A DNA stretch of 64,000 nt from Parasponia andersonii (Eukaryota > Streptophyta > Magnoliopsida > Rosales > Cannabaceae), in the NCBI GenBank assembly GCA_002914805.1, contig JXTB01000073.1, forward strand, positions 530,795 to 594,794, in the 5' to 3' direction. Below are positions 42,100-53,979 of the stretch, piece by piece; positions within the stretch are counted from its first letter, which is position 1, and the number at the start of each line of letters is the position of its first letter. Below the pieces are notes generated by a model. It was not told the origin of the DNA and did no database searches. It saw only the letters and a list, made by a program, of their open reading frames with translations. Made by a program: the position numbers and the translations under genes.

Positions 42100-44935
42100 A
42101 AAGAAATAAAGAACAAACCCAACTCAACTAATAAATAATCTCTCCACCGAGCAAATATCTTATATGGGCTTGGTCAACTCGTACCATTTCTAACAACCCA
42201 TTGTGTCAAAAGTGTGCTAGTTGAAGACTCATTTATAGGAGTCCAGGTTAAATTCTCATCGTCTCCCTAGTGCATGCAAAATGAGGGACTTTAGTCATTT
42301 TTCTACATCTAAACCATTGAAATAACTTGTTTTGCGACTCAGTTTCATAAGCATGTACTCTTATTTTTAGAAGAAGTATATGGTGTTTATATGATATTTT
42401 GCAGCATAGTACTGTCGGTGGGCTTTCAAAATTGATCTATTAGTCAAAGCATACCATATCCACATTATTTATAATATGAACTCAAAAGTTATTCTGATCG
42501 ATAGTTTTTCATTAACATTGTTCTATGATTAAGGAGGCTTATACGGAAGTAAACTAACTTTTGTTTTGGTTGATTGTGTATGCAGATTACATGGAGTTAT
42601 AGGCTTACTCAGCTACCCAAAAGAAGAGAATTGGAGTTGGACACATGTTCTTCCATCTATTCTAGTTACTAATATCTGTGATTTTACTTCTCATTTGGAG
42701 TATGGAGAAAATAAAAGGACGTTCTCTTTGGTCTTTTTTTTTCTGTACTAACCATGTACGCACTCTTATCTATACATAATTTAGAAAAGCTTGATTTACA
42801 AGGATCATTTAGTCACTGAACACAAAATCATACCTTGCCCAATCCTAAGCCTTATAAGTTAGTGCATCATAAGATTTTCCAGTCCTTGCAATTCTTTTTT
42901 TTTTTTTCCGCCGGAAGCGAAGGTGCCTGGAAGCAAAAAAAACAAAATAAAATTGAAAACCTTAAAAACCCCCCCCCCTTTTTTTTTTTTTGCTTAATTC
43001 TTATATCTTTTCTTAATTTTGGGAAATACATCTCCGTGGCATGTGAACCTCATCACTACAATAGATGGGAAGAAAGAGAAGTATTAGCGTAAATTAAGAT
43101 ATAAAAAGCTTCGCATTCAGCAAAATAATTGGTTGGACATCAAGTAGAAGTGTTAACCATTTCAGTTAGATTGACGTACATAAGCAAATAATTAAAATCA
43201 AATTGATAAACTTGTCGGCATTATAAAATGAGTTTCTTACAAAGTACCAAAAATTAAAAAATCTAGGATGGGGCTGAATGTTTTGAAAACTTCCTGAATC
43301 ATTTAGAAAACTATCATTTTTTTGAACTTTTTTTAGAGATAGAGTACTTTGAATAAATATTCAGAATAATATTATTGTTTTCAACATTAGTATTTTTCAA
43401 AGATAGATGAGGTAATTTGATTGGTTACTTCAACTACTTCATCAATTAATTAAAAATATTTTTTTCCTAAATCATTTTAAAAGTAGTGTTTTTGTAATTA
43501 AAATCCACGATTTTTCGAGCAATTACTAAATCTGAGATTTTTCTACTTTTTTTAAAATCACTGTAAAAAATCAAATTTCCTCCTGTATAAAATCGGATAT
43601 GGTGGAAAGTCATCTAATGAATTAGTGATTAACAGAAATATATGATCTTTTTTTTAAAAAAAAAAAAAAAGGAAAAGCTAAGTCTACAGTGGTAGAACAT
43701 AAATTATCAGTTTGTTATTATTTTAGTAATTGTATACTGTACAGCTCGATTCGCGCTAGTCTAGCTGTTACTTCTTTGTTGGCGACATTGTCGGCCCATA
43801 TCTGTAACAATTTTTCATATAAAATAAATAGAAATAAAAAGCATTTTAGTACTTGAAATCAAAGTCCATGTCTATCAATTCTTGTTATATTCGACAAAAT
43901 AGCTATTACATTCTTAAACTTAGATTAAGTGCAATTGAGGACAAGTTTAAACGTTAAGTTGAAGTTGTTAAAAAAAGTTATGTGTGTAAATTACATTTAC
44001 CGTAGCTACGGTGAGGGTACATATCTTCATGATTAGATTTTAGTGGAAGGAAAAAGAAATTAAAAAAAATAATAATTGCATGCATCTGAAGATGAATTAT
44101 TCTTGAATTTTGTTTCTTCTTGTTTTCCCTGTTTATTGTCTGCTTCATGGTACCAAAGCTAAAGATCCTACCATGACTTAATTGCCATTTTTTTTCTTAC
44201 TAAAAAAGCTTCTATTTATTGTTAGATTTTAATTAGTTAACACTATATATATATATATATAAATATATATAATACATAGTTCTTTAATAGTTATATAGGA
44301 AGAAAGATCATTAGTTAGAGGTTAACATGGTGATTTCTACTATTTAAGATTTTATGTCTTATCTTTGAAGAGTCCTAAACTAGCTATTTTTTCTGATATT
44401 ATTTCCAGTTTGTTGGTATCTTTACGAGTTGTCTGTTGGAGGAAGCTCCGTCTTTTTTAAAAGAAAAAAAAAGGTACATTAATAGCAGTCATCTGAGACT
44501 AAAACATTAGCATTCTTATAAATTAGAGACTGCTGACATGCCTGTACTCTGACATTGTCACAACAATTCTACTATTAAGTTTGAATCTAACAATGTCAAA
44601 CACGTATAACGGAAAGAGAACTGCCCTAATTAAACAACAAATTACATCTTCATACTAAAATTTTTTTTAAAAAAAAAATCACTAATATGACTTTAGTTCT
44701 GGGGGGGGGGAAAAAAAGGTATTTAAACGTATAACACTAAAAACTGTCGCCAATATTTATAAATGTCTCCAAAAATTACAACGTACGTACGCCACATCTC
44801 AAAATGCCGCTCTCTTAAATAATTTCTTCCTAAATTTTTTGTTTACAGTGTCTTCTGTCCGGTACTAAACCCTTTTAATTTTTTTTTTTTCCCCCTTGAA
44901 AGGTCTGAGTTAAAAAGTTTTTTTTTTAACCAAAA
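42100..44935. other. Intergenic region between the two kinases
   Basis: It presumably contains both 3' ends, since the kinases converge here. No further gene seen. There are homopolymers (C/T run at 42970-42990, A/T runs near 43650, G-run at 44701-44710) and (TA)n near 44244-44270. Confidence 0.4.
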
Positions 44936-44940
44936 AAAAT

Positions 44941-46437
44941 TCACACGTATAACAAACCACCAGCTTTCTTCTTCTTGTAGTAACCTAGTCCCTTCCACCA
45001 CCTAGAGAAGCGGCGCCTCTTATGGGGATAAGAATACGATGGCCCCCCTCTCACGTGCGCCTTAGTCCTCGTCTTCCTCTCCACCGCCCCAGCCATCACC
45101 TCCGCCGGCGGCTTATAGTTTCGGATCAACGCCCACTTCACACCTTTGAAAAACGGGTGCCGTTTAACGTCCGTGGCACCCCTGGCGCACCCTAGCCTCC
45201 TCCGCGGGTCCTTGACCAGCAGCTTCTCGATCAGGTCCTTAGCCTCCTCCGCCCCTTCCTCCTCGAATTCCGGATACCTCACCTGCCTACTCGACGCTAT
45301 ATTGCGCAGCGTGCTCTCCTTACTCCCTCCCTTAAACGGCGTCGCACCGCACATCAACTCGTATAACAGCACCCCGAAGGCCCACCAGTCCACCCCGTTC
45401 CCGTGCCCCGTACCCGAGACCAACTCCGGAGCCAGGTACTCGTGGGTCCCAACGCACGACCTCGAAAACGCCGTCGTTGGCTCCGCCACGAACTCCATCA
45501 CCGTCTCCGTCTCCTCATCTCCCTCCGGTTCTTCGCTTCTCCGGTTATTATTATTGTTGTTATTACTGTTACCACTATCCCAGCCGAAACAACTGCACTG
45601 GGACCCAGCAGTGAGGCCCAAACGACGAGTCATTTGGGTTCTGACTAGAGTGGGGACCACTTCGGCCTTGAAGCACAAATCGAAGTCGGACAGCATGACG
45701 TGGCCGTCGTCCCGCAACAGAATGTTCTCCGGTTTCAGATCTCTGTACACGATTCCCAGCGCGTGGAGGTACTCGAGGGCCACGAGAACCTCGGCGGCGA
45801 AGAACCTGACCGCCCTGACTGGGAACCGGTTTCCGGGCTGCTTCCTGAGGAGCGAGTGGAGGTCGCCGCCGGGGCAGTAGTCTATGAGGAGGCACGTGTA
45901 GTGGGAGACCTCGATGTGGGCGTAGAGCGTGGGGAGGAAAGGGTGGTCCAGCAGGGAGAGGATCTCGGCCTCGGCCCGCACGTGCGAAAGCTTCTTGGGG
46001 CTCAGGGAGTCCCTGTCCACGACCTTGAGGGCGAAGCAGCTGGTGCTGTTGTCATCCCTGAGTCGGCAGAGGAAGACCCGGCCGAGGTTCCCAGTCCCGA
46101 GGTGGCGGAGGAGCTTGAGGTTGCGGAGGTGAAGGGCCCCATCAGGGGAGAGGTTGAGGGCGGTCTTGATGGCGGACCAATGTGGGTCCCAGGCGCGGTG
46201 GGGCCTGGAGTGAAGCGGAGTCGCGTTGGTGGTGGTTGTAGCGGTGGTGGTGGTGTCTACTGCTGTGGAGAGGCGGTCGTTGAAGCTGAGGGTGAGACTG
46301 CTCCGGGCCAGGCTGGTGCGGGTGGAGGCGGTGGTGGTTGTGGTGGCGCAGCTGGTGAAGCTGAAGTCGAGATCTGTGTCCGACGGGAAGAAGAGGGCTG
46401 ATTCTTCGTCCATGGCGGCTGACGCCAGTGACTGCAT
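44941..46437 (-). CDS. WAG: AGC VIII serine/threonine kinase, WAG1/WAG2 type (PINOID family)
   Basis: A single-exon gene of 498 residues. The N-terminus has TDLDFSFTS (21-29) and RSSLTLSFNDRLSTA (45-59), which with PHWSAIK mark WAG proteins within the PINOID family. Kinase motifs are GTGNLG (114-119), Lys138, YRDLKPEN (231-238) and DFD at 251-253 in place of DFG, the hallmark of plant AGC VIII kinases. An activation-segment insertion (about 259-325) with a run of seven Asn precedes SCVGTHEYLAPE (327-338). WAG/PINOID kinases phosphorylate PIN auxin efflux carriers at the plasma membrane and steer auxin flow (established for the family). The basic C-terminal tail is typical. The absence of introns agrees with the family. 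MQSL is taken as start; the next ATG (residue 9, MDEES) is an alternative. A TATA-like sequence lies about 85 bp upstream. Confidence 0.95.
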   Translation of the reverse strand: MQSLASAAMDEESALFFPSDTDLDFSFTSCATTTTTASTRTSLARSSLTLSFNDRLSTAVDTTTTATTTTNATPLHSRPHRAWDPHWSAIKTALNLSPDGALHLRNLKLLRHLGTGNLGRVFLCRLRDDNSTSCFALKVVDRDSLSPKKLSHVRAEAEILSLLDHPFLPTLYAHIEVSHYTCLLIDYCPGGDLHSLLRKQPGNRFPVRAVRFFAAEVLVALEYLHALGIVYRDLKPENILLRDDGHVMLSDFDLCFKAEVVPTLVRTQMTRRLGLTAGSQCSCFGWDSGNSNNNNNNNRRSEEPEGDEETETVMEFVAEPTTAFSRSCVGTHEYLAPELVSGTGHGNGVDWWAFGVLLYELMCGATPFKGGSKESTLRNIASSRQVRYPEFEEEGAEEAKDLIEKLLVKDPRRRLGCARGATDVKRHPFFKGVKWALIRNYKPPAEVMAGAVERKTRTKAHVRGGPSYSYPHKRRRFSRWWKGLGYYKKKKAGGLLYV

Positions 46438-46520
46438 TGCATTTATATTTTAGATGAGTAGATCCAAACTTTTTTTTTTTAATTTTGTTTTTTCGAGTTT
46501 TTGGAGGGTACGTTGGAATG

Positions 46521-46530
46521 GCTTATAAAG
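46521..46530 (-). promoter_or_regulatory. Putative TATA box of the WAG-type kinase gene
   Basis: CTTTATAAGC on the minus strand, about 85 bp upstream of the start codon. A (CT)n tract (the GA repeat at about 46538-46568) adjoins it on the upstream side, an arrangement often seen in plant core promoters. Confidence 0.5.
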
Positions 46531-46535
46531 ATTGG

Positions 46536-46569
<34 letters not shown>

Positions 46570-46570
<1 letters not shown>

Positions 46571-47621
46571 AGGGGATAGGGCCCGCTGGATTAATTAAGG
46601 TGTTTGGTTGACCACAACAGTTGATGGAGGAGAGGGTGGGGGCGCGTAACGTAGAGAGGTGTTAGGTTGACCAAATTATGAATTTTGGATGAAATAATAT
46701 GAGAATAAATAGTGTTATAATATAATAGTAATAATAATAATAACAATAACAGTAGGAGTAATAATGACTTAATTAAGGCAATGAGCAGAGCATTTGTATT
46801 AATTTTGTATTTAAGTATTCACATCTCACAGGTTTCGAGAGTTACGGCGTGCATGCAAAGGGTAGTACCGAATAGATTATCCAAACTATTATATATGAAT
46901 TTATTTTAGAAGTCCTTGTATACAAAAGCCAAGAGGGGAGGAAAGCCGAAAGGCCATTTTCCCTGATGATGTCGTGGATAAGGTATATAATAAAAAAGTA
47001 TATCAATTAAAAAAATTAAAAATTAAAAAAAAAAAGTATATTTCATAACATGGAAAAAATTTACAATGATATACGTTTTTTCTTTTTTCTTTATTAATGG
47101 CCTCAAATGTAGCAAGATCTTTAATGGATGGTTAAGAGAATAATAAAATTACGAGTGGATTATGATTGGCAAAAGACCGTTAATTAGTTCTATACATGAT
47201 TACTCTTTTCCTTATTGGCATATATGTATTTTCATAATAACATCGAAAAATGAATAACATGATTTCTATCAATAGATTGTGACATTTTAATCCAACAAAA
47301 GTATATATGATTGCAGAGTAATTATCACTAAAAATGGTTCATATAATGTCAAGGGCTTTTTTATGGGAGAGGCAACAATATTAAAACAGAATTGTTATAA
47401 CTGTTGACAATATCATCAGAATTACTTAATATGTGTTATTATGAAGCCTACTTAATTATTAAATTTATTTTATATACATTTTACAATACACCGTATTGCA
47501 AAACATGGTACGAACTTTAATCAATCGTGTGTTAATACTGTGCATAACATAAAACTACACTATAGAAAACTGACCCCTAGCATCGTAAGGAAATCCCAAG
47601 TCACATGTATAAAAGTTCAAA

Positions 47622-47652
<31 letters not shown>

Positions 47653-48205
47653 GGTACGTAGTTGATGAAAATTTTTCAGTATTATTGATCACTTTTTAAA
47701 ATGGAATGTTTAACAATCGTTATCGGGATTTTCTCCTATATTAATAAAGATAAACAGAACCAGCCACTAGCATGAGTTTGAAACAGTTTTAAAGGGAACC
47801 GACACTTAACTAATTAAGAAAAGGGTTAAGTGCCGCGTTTGCCTAGGTTTGGGAGCTGCGATCATATTATGTGTAGTTAATTAATAGAGATAATAATATT
47901 TATATTTTAATAAAAACAAAAAGATTACTGTGACAACGGCTATAGCCAGTATGCCACGTAAGCAGTGGGTGATGACTTCGTCACAGAAAGTGATTAATCG
48001 AAATAGTGAATCACCGAGCTGTTTCCGTATAATTAAATACATATAAGGTTTGGTCAAAATTGACATTAATTACGTTTTTTTTCGTTACAGATCAACGGAA
48101 AATTATTTAAATTGTCTTCTCCCGAGTAAAAGAAAAGGCTATATATTTAATAAAAGACTTAACAACACTATATAGTGCCCGATCTATTATCATTTAGACA
48201 TATGT
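46570..48205. other. Upstream region of the WAG-type kinase
   Basis: AT-rich, no gene seen. Microsatellites occur at 46725-46750 (AAT type) and 47622-47650 (TA/TG). Confidence 0.4.
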
Positions 48206-48212
48206 TCTCAAT

Positions 48213-48955
48213 TTTTTTTTTATAATATTTAAGTATTAAATATTTTTTTTTGACGTCATTAGTCCTAAATGAGATAAATTTTGTACTATTGATCTTAATT
48301 TTTCAACTGTTTAATAATTTAGTCTGTATTCGTATTTCCGATTAACAATATTATATCTGTTAATTTTTCAGAAAATTAAAATTCTAAAAAATTAATTTTT
48401 TAAATAATTGATAGATGCAAAACATAAAGAAGTGAAAATTTAATGGAAAGTTAAATAATTTTTTAGAATAACTATTCATAATTATATGAATATTTAATAG
48501 ATATAGTACATTTTTAGTCAAATTTGACTAATATAAAAGTGTGTACGTGAAATTTTAGAAGTTTTAAAAATAGTGAGATAGTTATTTTTTGTTCATAATG
48601 TTACTATAGTTTGATTTTGATCACAAAAGTTAATATAGTTTGACATAAACTAAAATTTATTAGTATAATTTTTTTTGCTTTTTTGAATTCGGTTTTTACA
48701 TAAACTGTTTATTTTATATCCATTTTTATATTTTAATATTCTAAAGATTGACAAATGCAATATTATTAGTCGGAAATATGAATACAAAAAATAAATTAGG
48801 GACCAAATTGTTAAATAATTAAAAAATCGAGATCAATGGTGCAAAATTTATCTCATTCAAATAAATTTTAATAAAATTTTATATGAAATATGCCAAAATG
48901 ACAAATAGTACTAAAAAAAATATTTAATACTTAAATACTATAAAAAAAACCTTCC
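48213..48955. repeat. Long-inverted-repeat MITE-like element (about 740 bp)
   Basis: The left arm (about 48213-48350: ATTTAAGTATTAAATATTTT, then GAGATAAATTTTG, ATTGATCT, then GTATTCGTATTTCCGA) recurs in reverse complement at about 48765-48950 in the same order. Arms of about 140-190 bp around an AT-rich centre fit a Mutator-like or foldback MITE. I could not fix a target duplication. Confidence 0.65.
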
Positions 48956-48959
48956 GATC

Positions 48960-51630
48960 AATATCTCAAAATGGTATTACGACGGAACAACCGTGTCACT
49001 AACACTTAATAAAAAGCTGATGCATTACTACGTGCCGAAAGTAACATATCATCTTCGGAAAACTACAGCTCCGTCGTCGGAGGGTACACTACGTTTTCTT
49101 AAGTACGTATAACAACAGCCAACGTAGGACTGATTTGAAAGAACACCCAAAAAAACAAAAAACTATTTTATAAACTGATATATAATTGATGAAGTCAATC
49201 TGGTCCAGGTTCAATACATTATCTTTTTATTCAATCAATATCTATCTACATTTGTATCGTTTCTCCAAATTAATTGATCTCTTGACTTTTACGTACTTAT
49301 CAGATGAAAAATTTCGGCAACAAGCCATTTGCGTTCTTGGTGATCAGAATCTATATTTTGAATTAACTTTATTCTTTTAAATGCATTGATCAAATTAAAG
49401 AAATACAGTAACACTAAACAATCGATTAAACAATTAATTCGGTATTGATATATGGGAATAAAAAAATAATACACGAAATATAAATAAAATTTACACAACT
49501 CTAAATGACGAATAACTATAACTCCACCAGTTAACGTATTTTAAATACGTCTCCATCACTATTTGGGTTAGCTTGTCTGACTAATATGAAAACAAATTTT
49601 CCGCAAATATTGATCTAGTAATTGTTTCTACATTTGGATAACATATGAACCATCAAATTTTTTAAAAAAAAAAAACAACAAAATGATATAAAAAAATAAA
49701 TAAAATCCATACTGATTTAGAATAGGTAGGAAAAATCTTGTAGATATAATTTTAAGAGGACATATATCTTCACATATATGGGAAGATTATTTAAATAAAA
49801 ACAAAAATAGAAAGGACAAAAAAATCCTATCAAAACTCCCTCGATCTCTGGCCGTAGAAATCAAGGAATTTGAGTTCTACAAAAAAGAGAAAAAAGAAAA
49901 ATTCAAGACCCGCTAGGATTTTGGGGGGATCGGTATACCAATACTTTCTATAAGGAAACTTCATAAATAACACGTAACATAGCGTTCTTCATACCATTCA
50001 GTGGAAGCGCTTCAAGACAAAATTGCTTGAAAATTTGTCTGTATAGGATTATTTGCTATCACCCTGCTCTAACACGTTATTAGTAATAAGTAAAAATTTT
50101 AAAGGATAGGTTAAAATATTGGAAAAAGAAAAATGTATACGTAAGATCTTTTCTATTAGGGAGTATCATAACAAGAAATCAAGCAAAGAAGTTTGGACTT
50201 TACAATCCAAATATAGGACACTATTAATTTATACATTTATAGACAGTTTTTATATAAATTTTAAAAAAATAAGTCATGCACGTAGTTATAAATTTGTATC
50301 ACGTGTACAATATTACCAAAAAAAACAAAGCGGGGGTTTATTTAGTTGTATCGATTGGTCATTAATTTGCTTCACAATGTATAAAGTATACATATCTATA
50401 TGTACATGCCTTGCGCTGAAGTATGTGAAGCTCAATCCATGAATGGTATAACTAAAGCTGAAATATATGCATAGAATTCGACCAATCTTTCCGATCACAC
50501 CAAGGAATCTTAAAGTCCAGAAGTAGCTGAATATAAAATTTAAAATTTTCAAACACCAAAGACACATCCCAATCAAAATTATACCCGAACTTATTTTATG
50601 AGCTAAAGTAATAATATAAAGCTAGCTATAACTTTGACTGCATACCACTAATTAGCCTCTGAAACTACTACTGTAGGCTTATCAAGAAAAACGCCCTTTT
50701 ATTTAATATGAGAGAGTAGTGACGACTGCATTAATTTGTTATATATTCTTAGGTCTGCTATAATGAAGTTGGTATAGTCAACGTACGTCACTGAATTGGA
50801 ATTTTCGCTTGTTAAATTCCCTCTCTCTCCTCTGAGTCCTCTCTCTATGTATATCTTCACACACATGATTCTTTAAAAAAAAAATTGGGAAATTTGTGCT
50901 TTGTATACTCTTTTAAATTTAATAACTTGTATATTTTCCAAATCATCACTTCATTTCATATATACACTTTGTAATATGATAAGAAAACATATCAAACACT
51001 TATCTATTAAACCAATCGAAAATCTATCAAACATATTTGAAACAAATTCGAAACCATGTGAAACGATATAATATACCATTAATTTTCAAGTAGGGAATCC
51101 GAACATTTCATTAGAGTCTAAAAATCTAAATTAAAAGCTACAAAAAAACATTAAAAAATACTTTGGGATCTACTTTTAAATAAATCCAATAAGCAGTTAT
51201 ATATAGTCCAAATTTACAAAGGCACCTTACATCCATTACATATCTTATTCCAATCCTCGTAATTCGTATATATTTTCTTGTGTTTCATAGATTTTCCATT
51301 TTTCAAAAATGAATTAATTTGGACATTCCCAAAAGCTAAACAAACTCAAAACCGAAATTTTAGATAAAGTACTAAAGTATATGCTAGAGTCATATTCTTC
51401 CATCAATTTTGAAGATTAACTAAGACAAGATTTTTTCTGATATGGGTCGCTGGCTGGATTGGTTTATCTTTGTATGTTTCCAACAATATATCTTTACATA
51501 CAAAATACAACTTTATTAATTTGTTATTTTTGTTTGGCATGTCATATCAAATTGAATAAGGTAGATTGTAAATTCTAATTACTTAATATTATAACTACTT
51601 AATGAAGTAGAAATCTGCTAATAACCTTAT
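48960..51630. other. AT-rich intergenic interval
   Basis: No gene recognised. Short open frames (64-107 codons at 49186-50576) show no domain. Confidence 0.4.
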
Positions 51631-51639
51631 TTATAATAA

Positions 51640-51985
51640 GGATATTATTATTTTTATATTTTGTATTTCGATATTTGTCCGAATTATATTTTATATTTTA
51701 ATTATTATCAACATTGATTTTTAGATTTAAATTCTGTTACAAATTTTTACTTTAATAATAATTTAAGGTGATTGATTTACCATAATGTCTTTTATGAAAT
51801 TAAAAATAAGTTGTACAAAAATTTATCCGAGAATAAATTTATTAAATTATCTTAATAAATTAATTGTTCTAGACTAATATCATAATATAAATTTGTAACA
51901 AATTTTAAATCCAAAAATTAATGTTGAATAAACAAAACACAAAATATAAATTAAAACATCAAAATATGATATTATGCTTCGTAAT
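51640..51985. repeat. Second inverted-repeat MITE-like element (about 340 bp)
   Basis: The left arm (about 51645-51755: TATTTTATATTTTAATT, CAACATTGATTTTTAGATTT, then TGTTACAAATTT) is matched in reverse complement by 51890-51985. It is AT-rich and non-coding. Family and target duplication are not determined. Confidence 0.6.
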
Positions 51986-51989
51986 ATAG

Positions 51990-52797
51990 TTTTTTTTGGT
52001 TACAATAACAAAAATGAAAGTAAAACCACCCAATTAAAAGAGAAAATTATAGATCAAAACAATAGAAACATAGAGAGGAAGTGATGTACTGATGTCCCAT
52101 GTGACGGCCAAAAGTACGAGCCCATCACTCTTTAGGCTGGGACCCACAGAGTGGAAGTTCAACCGGATGCTGTCCGCCACGTGATCAACATTGGCCCTAC
52201 ATTGTCGCCTTGACCATTACTTTCATAATTCGTTTCATTACTCTTTAAATTCGTTTCTGAAAGGAACAATAAAATAAATAAAATTAGTGTGAACAATATT
52301 TTAAAGAAAAAAATAAAAATTAAATATTGATTTGGGACAATAATAATGTATCAATAATGAGTTTCACCTTCCGAACTAGCGTATTAAAAGTGGTATTAGT
52401 AATAATGTGGGCAGCAATAAATTAATAAATGCAGTGGGGTCGAGGCCTTTCCTCCTGGCGACTGGATGGTCGGTTGTTGCCGCTATGCACTTCTCACTCA
52501 CGTACCCTACCAAGACTGGAGAAAACAAAAATTCAATATTCTAGGAAAAATGTGGTTTAAAACAAAAAATTTCTTCTGTTAATATTTCTTAATTTTCGTA
52601 GTTTTATTAAGTTTTTAAAAGTCATATATATTTTGACATAATTTTAATACATAACATATCAAAACACATAAATTAAAGAAATTTCTTAGCCTATGACTCC
52701 TATTTTTTTAAGTAGACATTTCGGTAGAAAGTTCTCGATTATGATACAGAAAAATATCATACTATTGGTGCATGCAAATTTGTATTAAATTCTATAA
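51990..52797. other. Intergenic interval left of the Tat-type element
   Basis: No gene seen. A GC-richer patch at 52090-52210 contains CCACGTGATC (a G-box-like core near 52178); its role is unknown. Confidence 0.35.
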
Positions 52798-52802
52798 AAT
52801 AG

Positions 52803-53631
52803 TGTGGGATCCATTCCCAAATCATACGCCACGTGGACGATTAAGTGATAGAACAGGTCACAAACAGGGTCCACCGTCCGACAGGTGTCGAGAGTGATTA
52901 GTTAAAGACCACGCGGGTCACACGTGATTTCACAATCAACCGTTGGGCCGTCCGAGATTAGAGCCGAGCCTATCACAAACTCTGGTCAGACTCGGCCTAG
53001 TCCGACCCTTACCTCGATAGCTGGGGGGTCGGAAGTCCCAAGGGTCTTCTACCAAAATACGATGGAAAGCAACTCACAACTCCAGACCCAGACAGAGCAT
53101 TTAATGCGATCTTTGGTAGGCTTGCGCAGGGGGCAAGCCGTCGTGACAGAACGACGATTTGACCAAATCTCATCCCTGACAGATTCAAGCCATAGGAGGC
53201 GACGGAAACCAGGCTACAGTGATATAGATGTGATCACGGTAATCTTGGCCCGTGACCTCTGGAAAACACTTGGAGAAAAAAGGTACTCAGTCCTGAGATT
53301 GAGACCCGGATGGTTCACAATCTCAGGACTACATAAATACAAGCTATGCGTTCCCGAGAGGGGCATGTACACATATATAAAAAGAGATATTTAAAAGTTT
53401 ACAAGCAGGAAACAAATATATACTCATATAGAACTAAATCCTTACTACCTTGAATCAAAGAAAGACTACTGACTTAAGCATCAGAGAGTCTTTGCAGGTA
53501 GCCACCCCCGCCTCTCCGACCCTGCCTGAAGTTCAGAGCACTTTGGAATAGTTAGGACACGTGGACAGTTAGAGGATTCAGCATCAGCAGTTCAGAGACA
53601 CGTGGACGGCTGGTGAGAAACTGCTCCAACA
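52803..53631 (+). repeat. 5' LTR of the Tat-type element
   Basis: 829 bp. Four CACGTG hexamers (52830-52835, 52921-52926, 53558-53563, 53599-53604) resemble G-box/ABRE elements. TATATAAAAAG at 53374-53384 is a good TATA box. A 156-codon open frame at 52924-53394 lies wholly in the LTR and is not a gene. Confidence 0.92.
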
Positions 53632-53634
53632 ATT

Positions 53635-53650
53635 TGGCACCGTCTGTGGG
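53635..53650 (+). other. Primer binding site of the Tat-type element
   Basis: TGGCACCGTCTGTGGG begins three bases after the LTR. It differs at one base from the TGGCGCCGTCTGTGGG form I associate with Tat/Ogre-type plant gypsy elements. The primer tRNA is not assigned. Confidence 0.7.
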
Positions 53651-53658
53651 AAAAACGG

Positions 53659-53925
53659 TTGAGCGTGAGAAAAAGAGTAGGAGACTCACAATCGTGCTCT
53701 CCACGAACAAAAGGCCATACAATGTCGGATGGCACCCTCGAGGATGACAACCAGGAGCATACGTCCCGACGCCGAAGGGAGCTCCCGAGAAGCACGACTA
53801 GATCTGGAGCAAAAGCTGGATCAGATGCTCATCGCCCTGACAGAAGCAAACTGGAAGGCAGAGATGGCCCACGAGGCCATCTTGGGATTAAGGAACGAAG
53901 TCGTGGAAGTGCGCAGAGACCCTCG
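53659..53925 (+). pseudogene. Tat-type gag N-terminal fragment
   Basis: In the frame of 53729-53962 a charged helical stretch (LDLEQKLDQMLIALTEAN, then LGLRNEVVEV) resembles the N-terminal coiled region of Tat-type gag. There is no capsid core or zinc knuckle. Sequence homologous to gag stops at about 53925, where a different pol segment begins in another frame. Confidence 0.55.
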
Positions 53926-53928
53926 ACT

Positions 53929-53979
53929 ATTCGGGAGGTCCAACACCTTGCCGGGAAGATAGCCGCTCTCAGCCGATTC
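53929..53979 (+). pseudogene. Reverse transcriptase connection scrap fused to integrase
   Basis: About 17 codons (IREVQHLAGKIAALSRF) match the conserved segment just after the RT catalytic core in Tat-type elements. It is joined directly, in frame, to the integrase zinc-binding region, so two internal deletions removed gag-protease-RT core and RNase H. Confidence 0.6.

Noticed and set aside
45146..46401. Long plus-strand open frames opposite the WAG-type kinase
   Set aside because: GC-rich coding sequence on the minus strand produces open shadow frames; they carry no domain.
52924..53394. 156-codon open frame
   Set aside because: Lies entirely within the 5' LTR of the Tat-type element; the 3' LTR copy is not open to the same extent.
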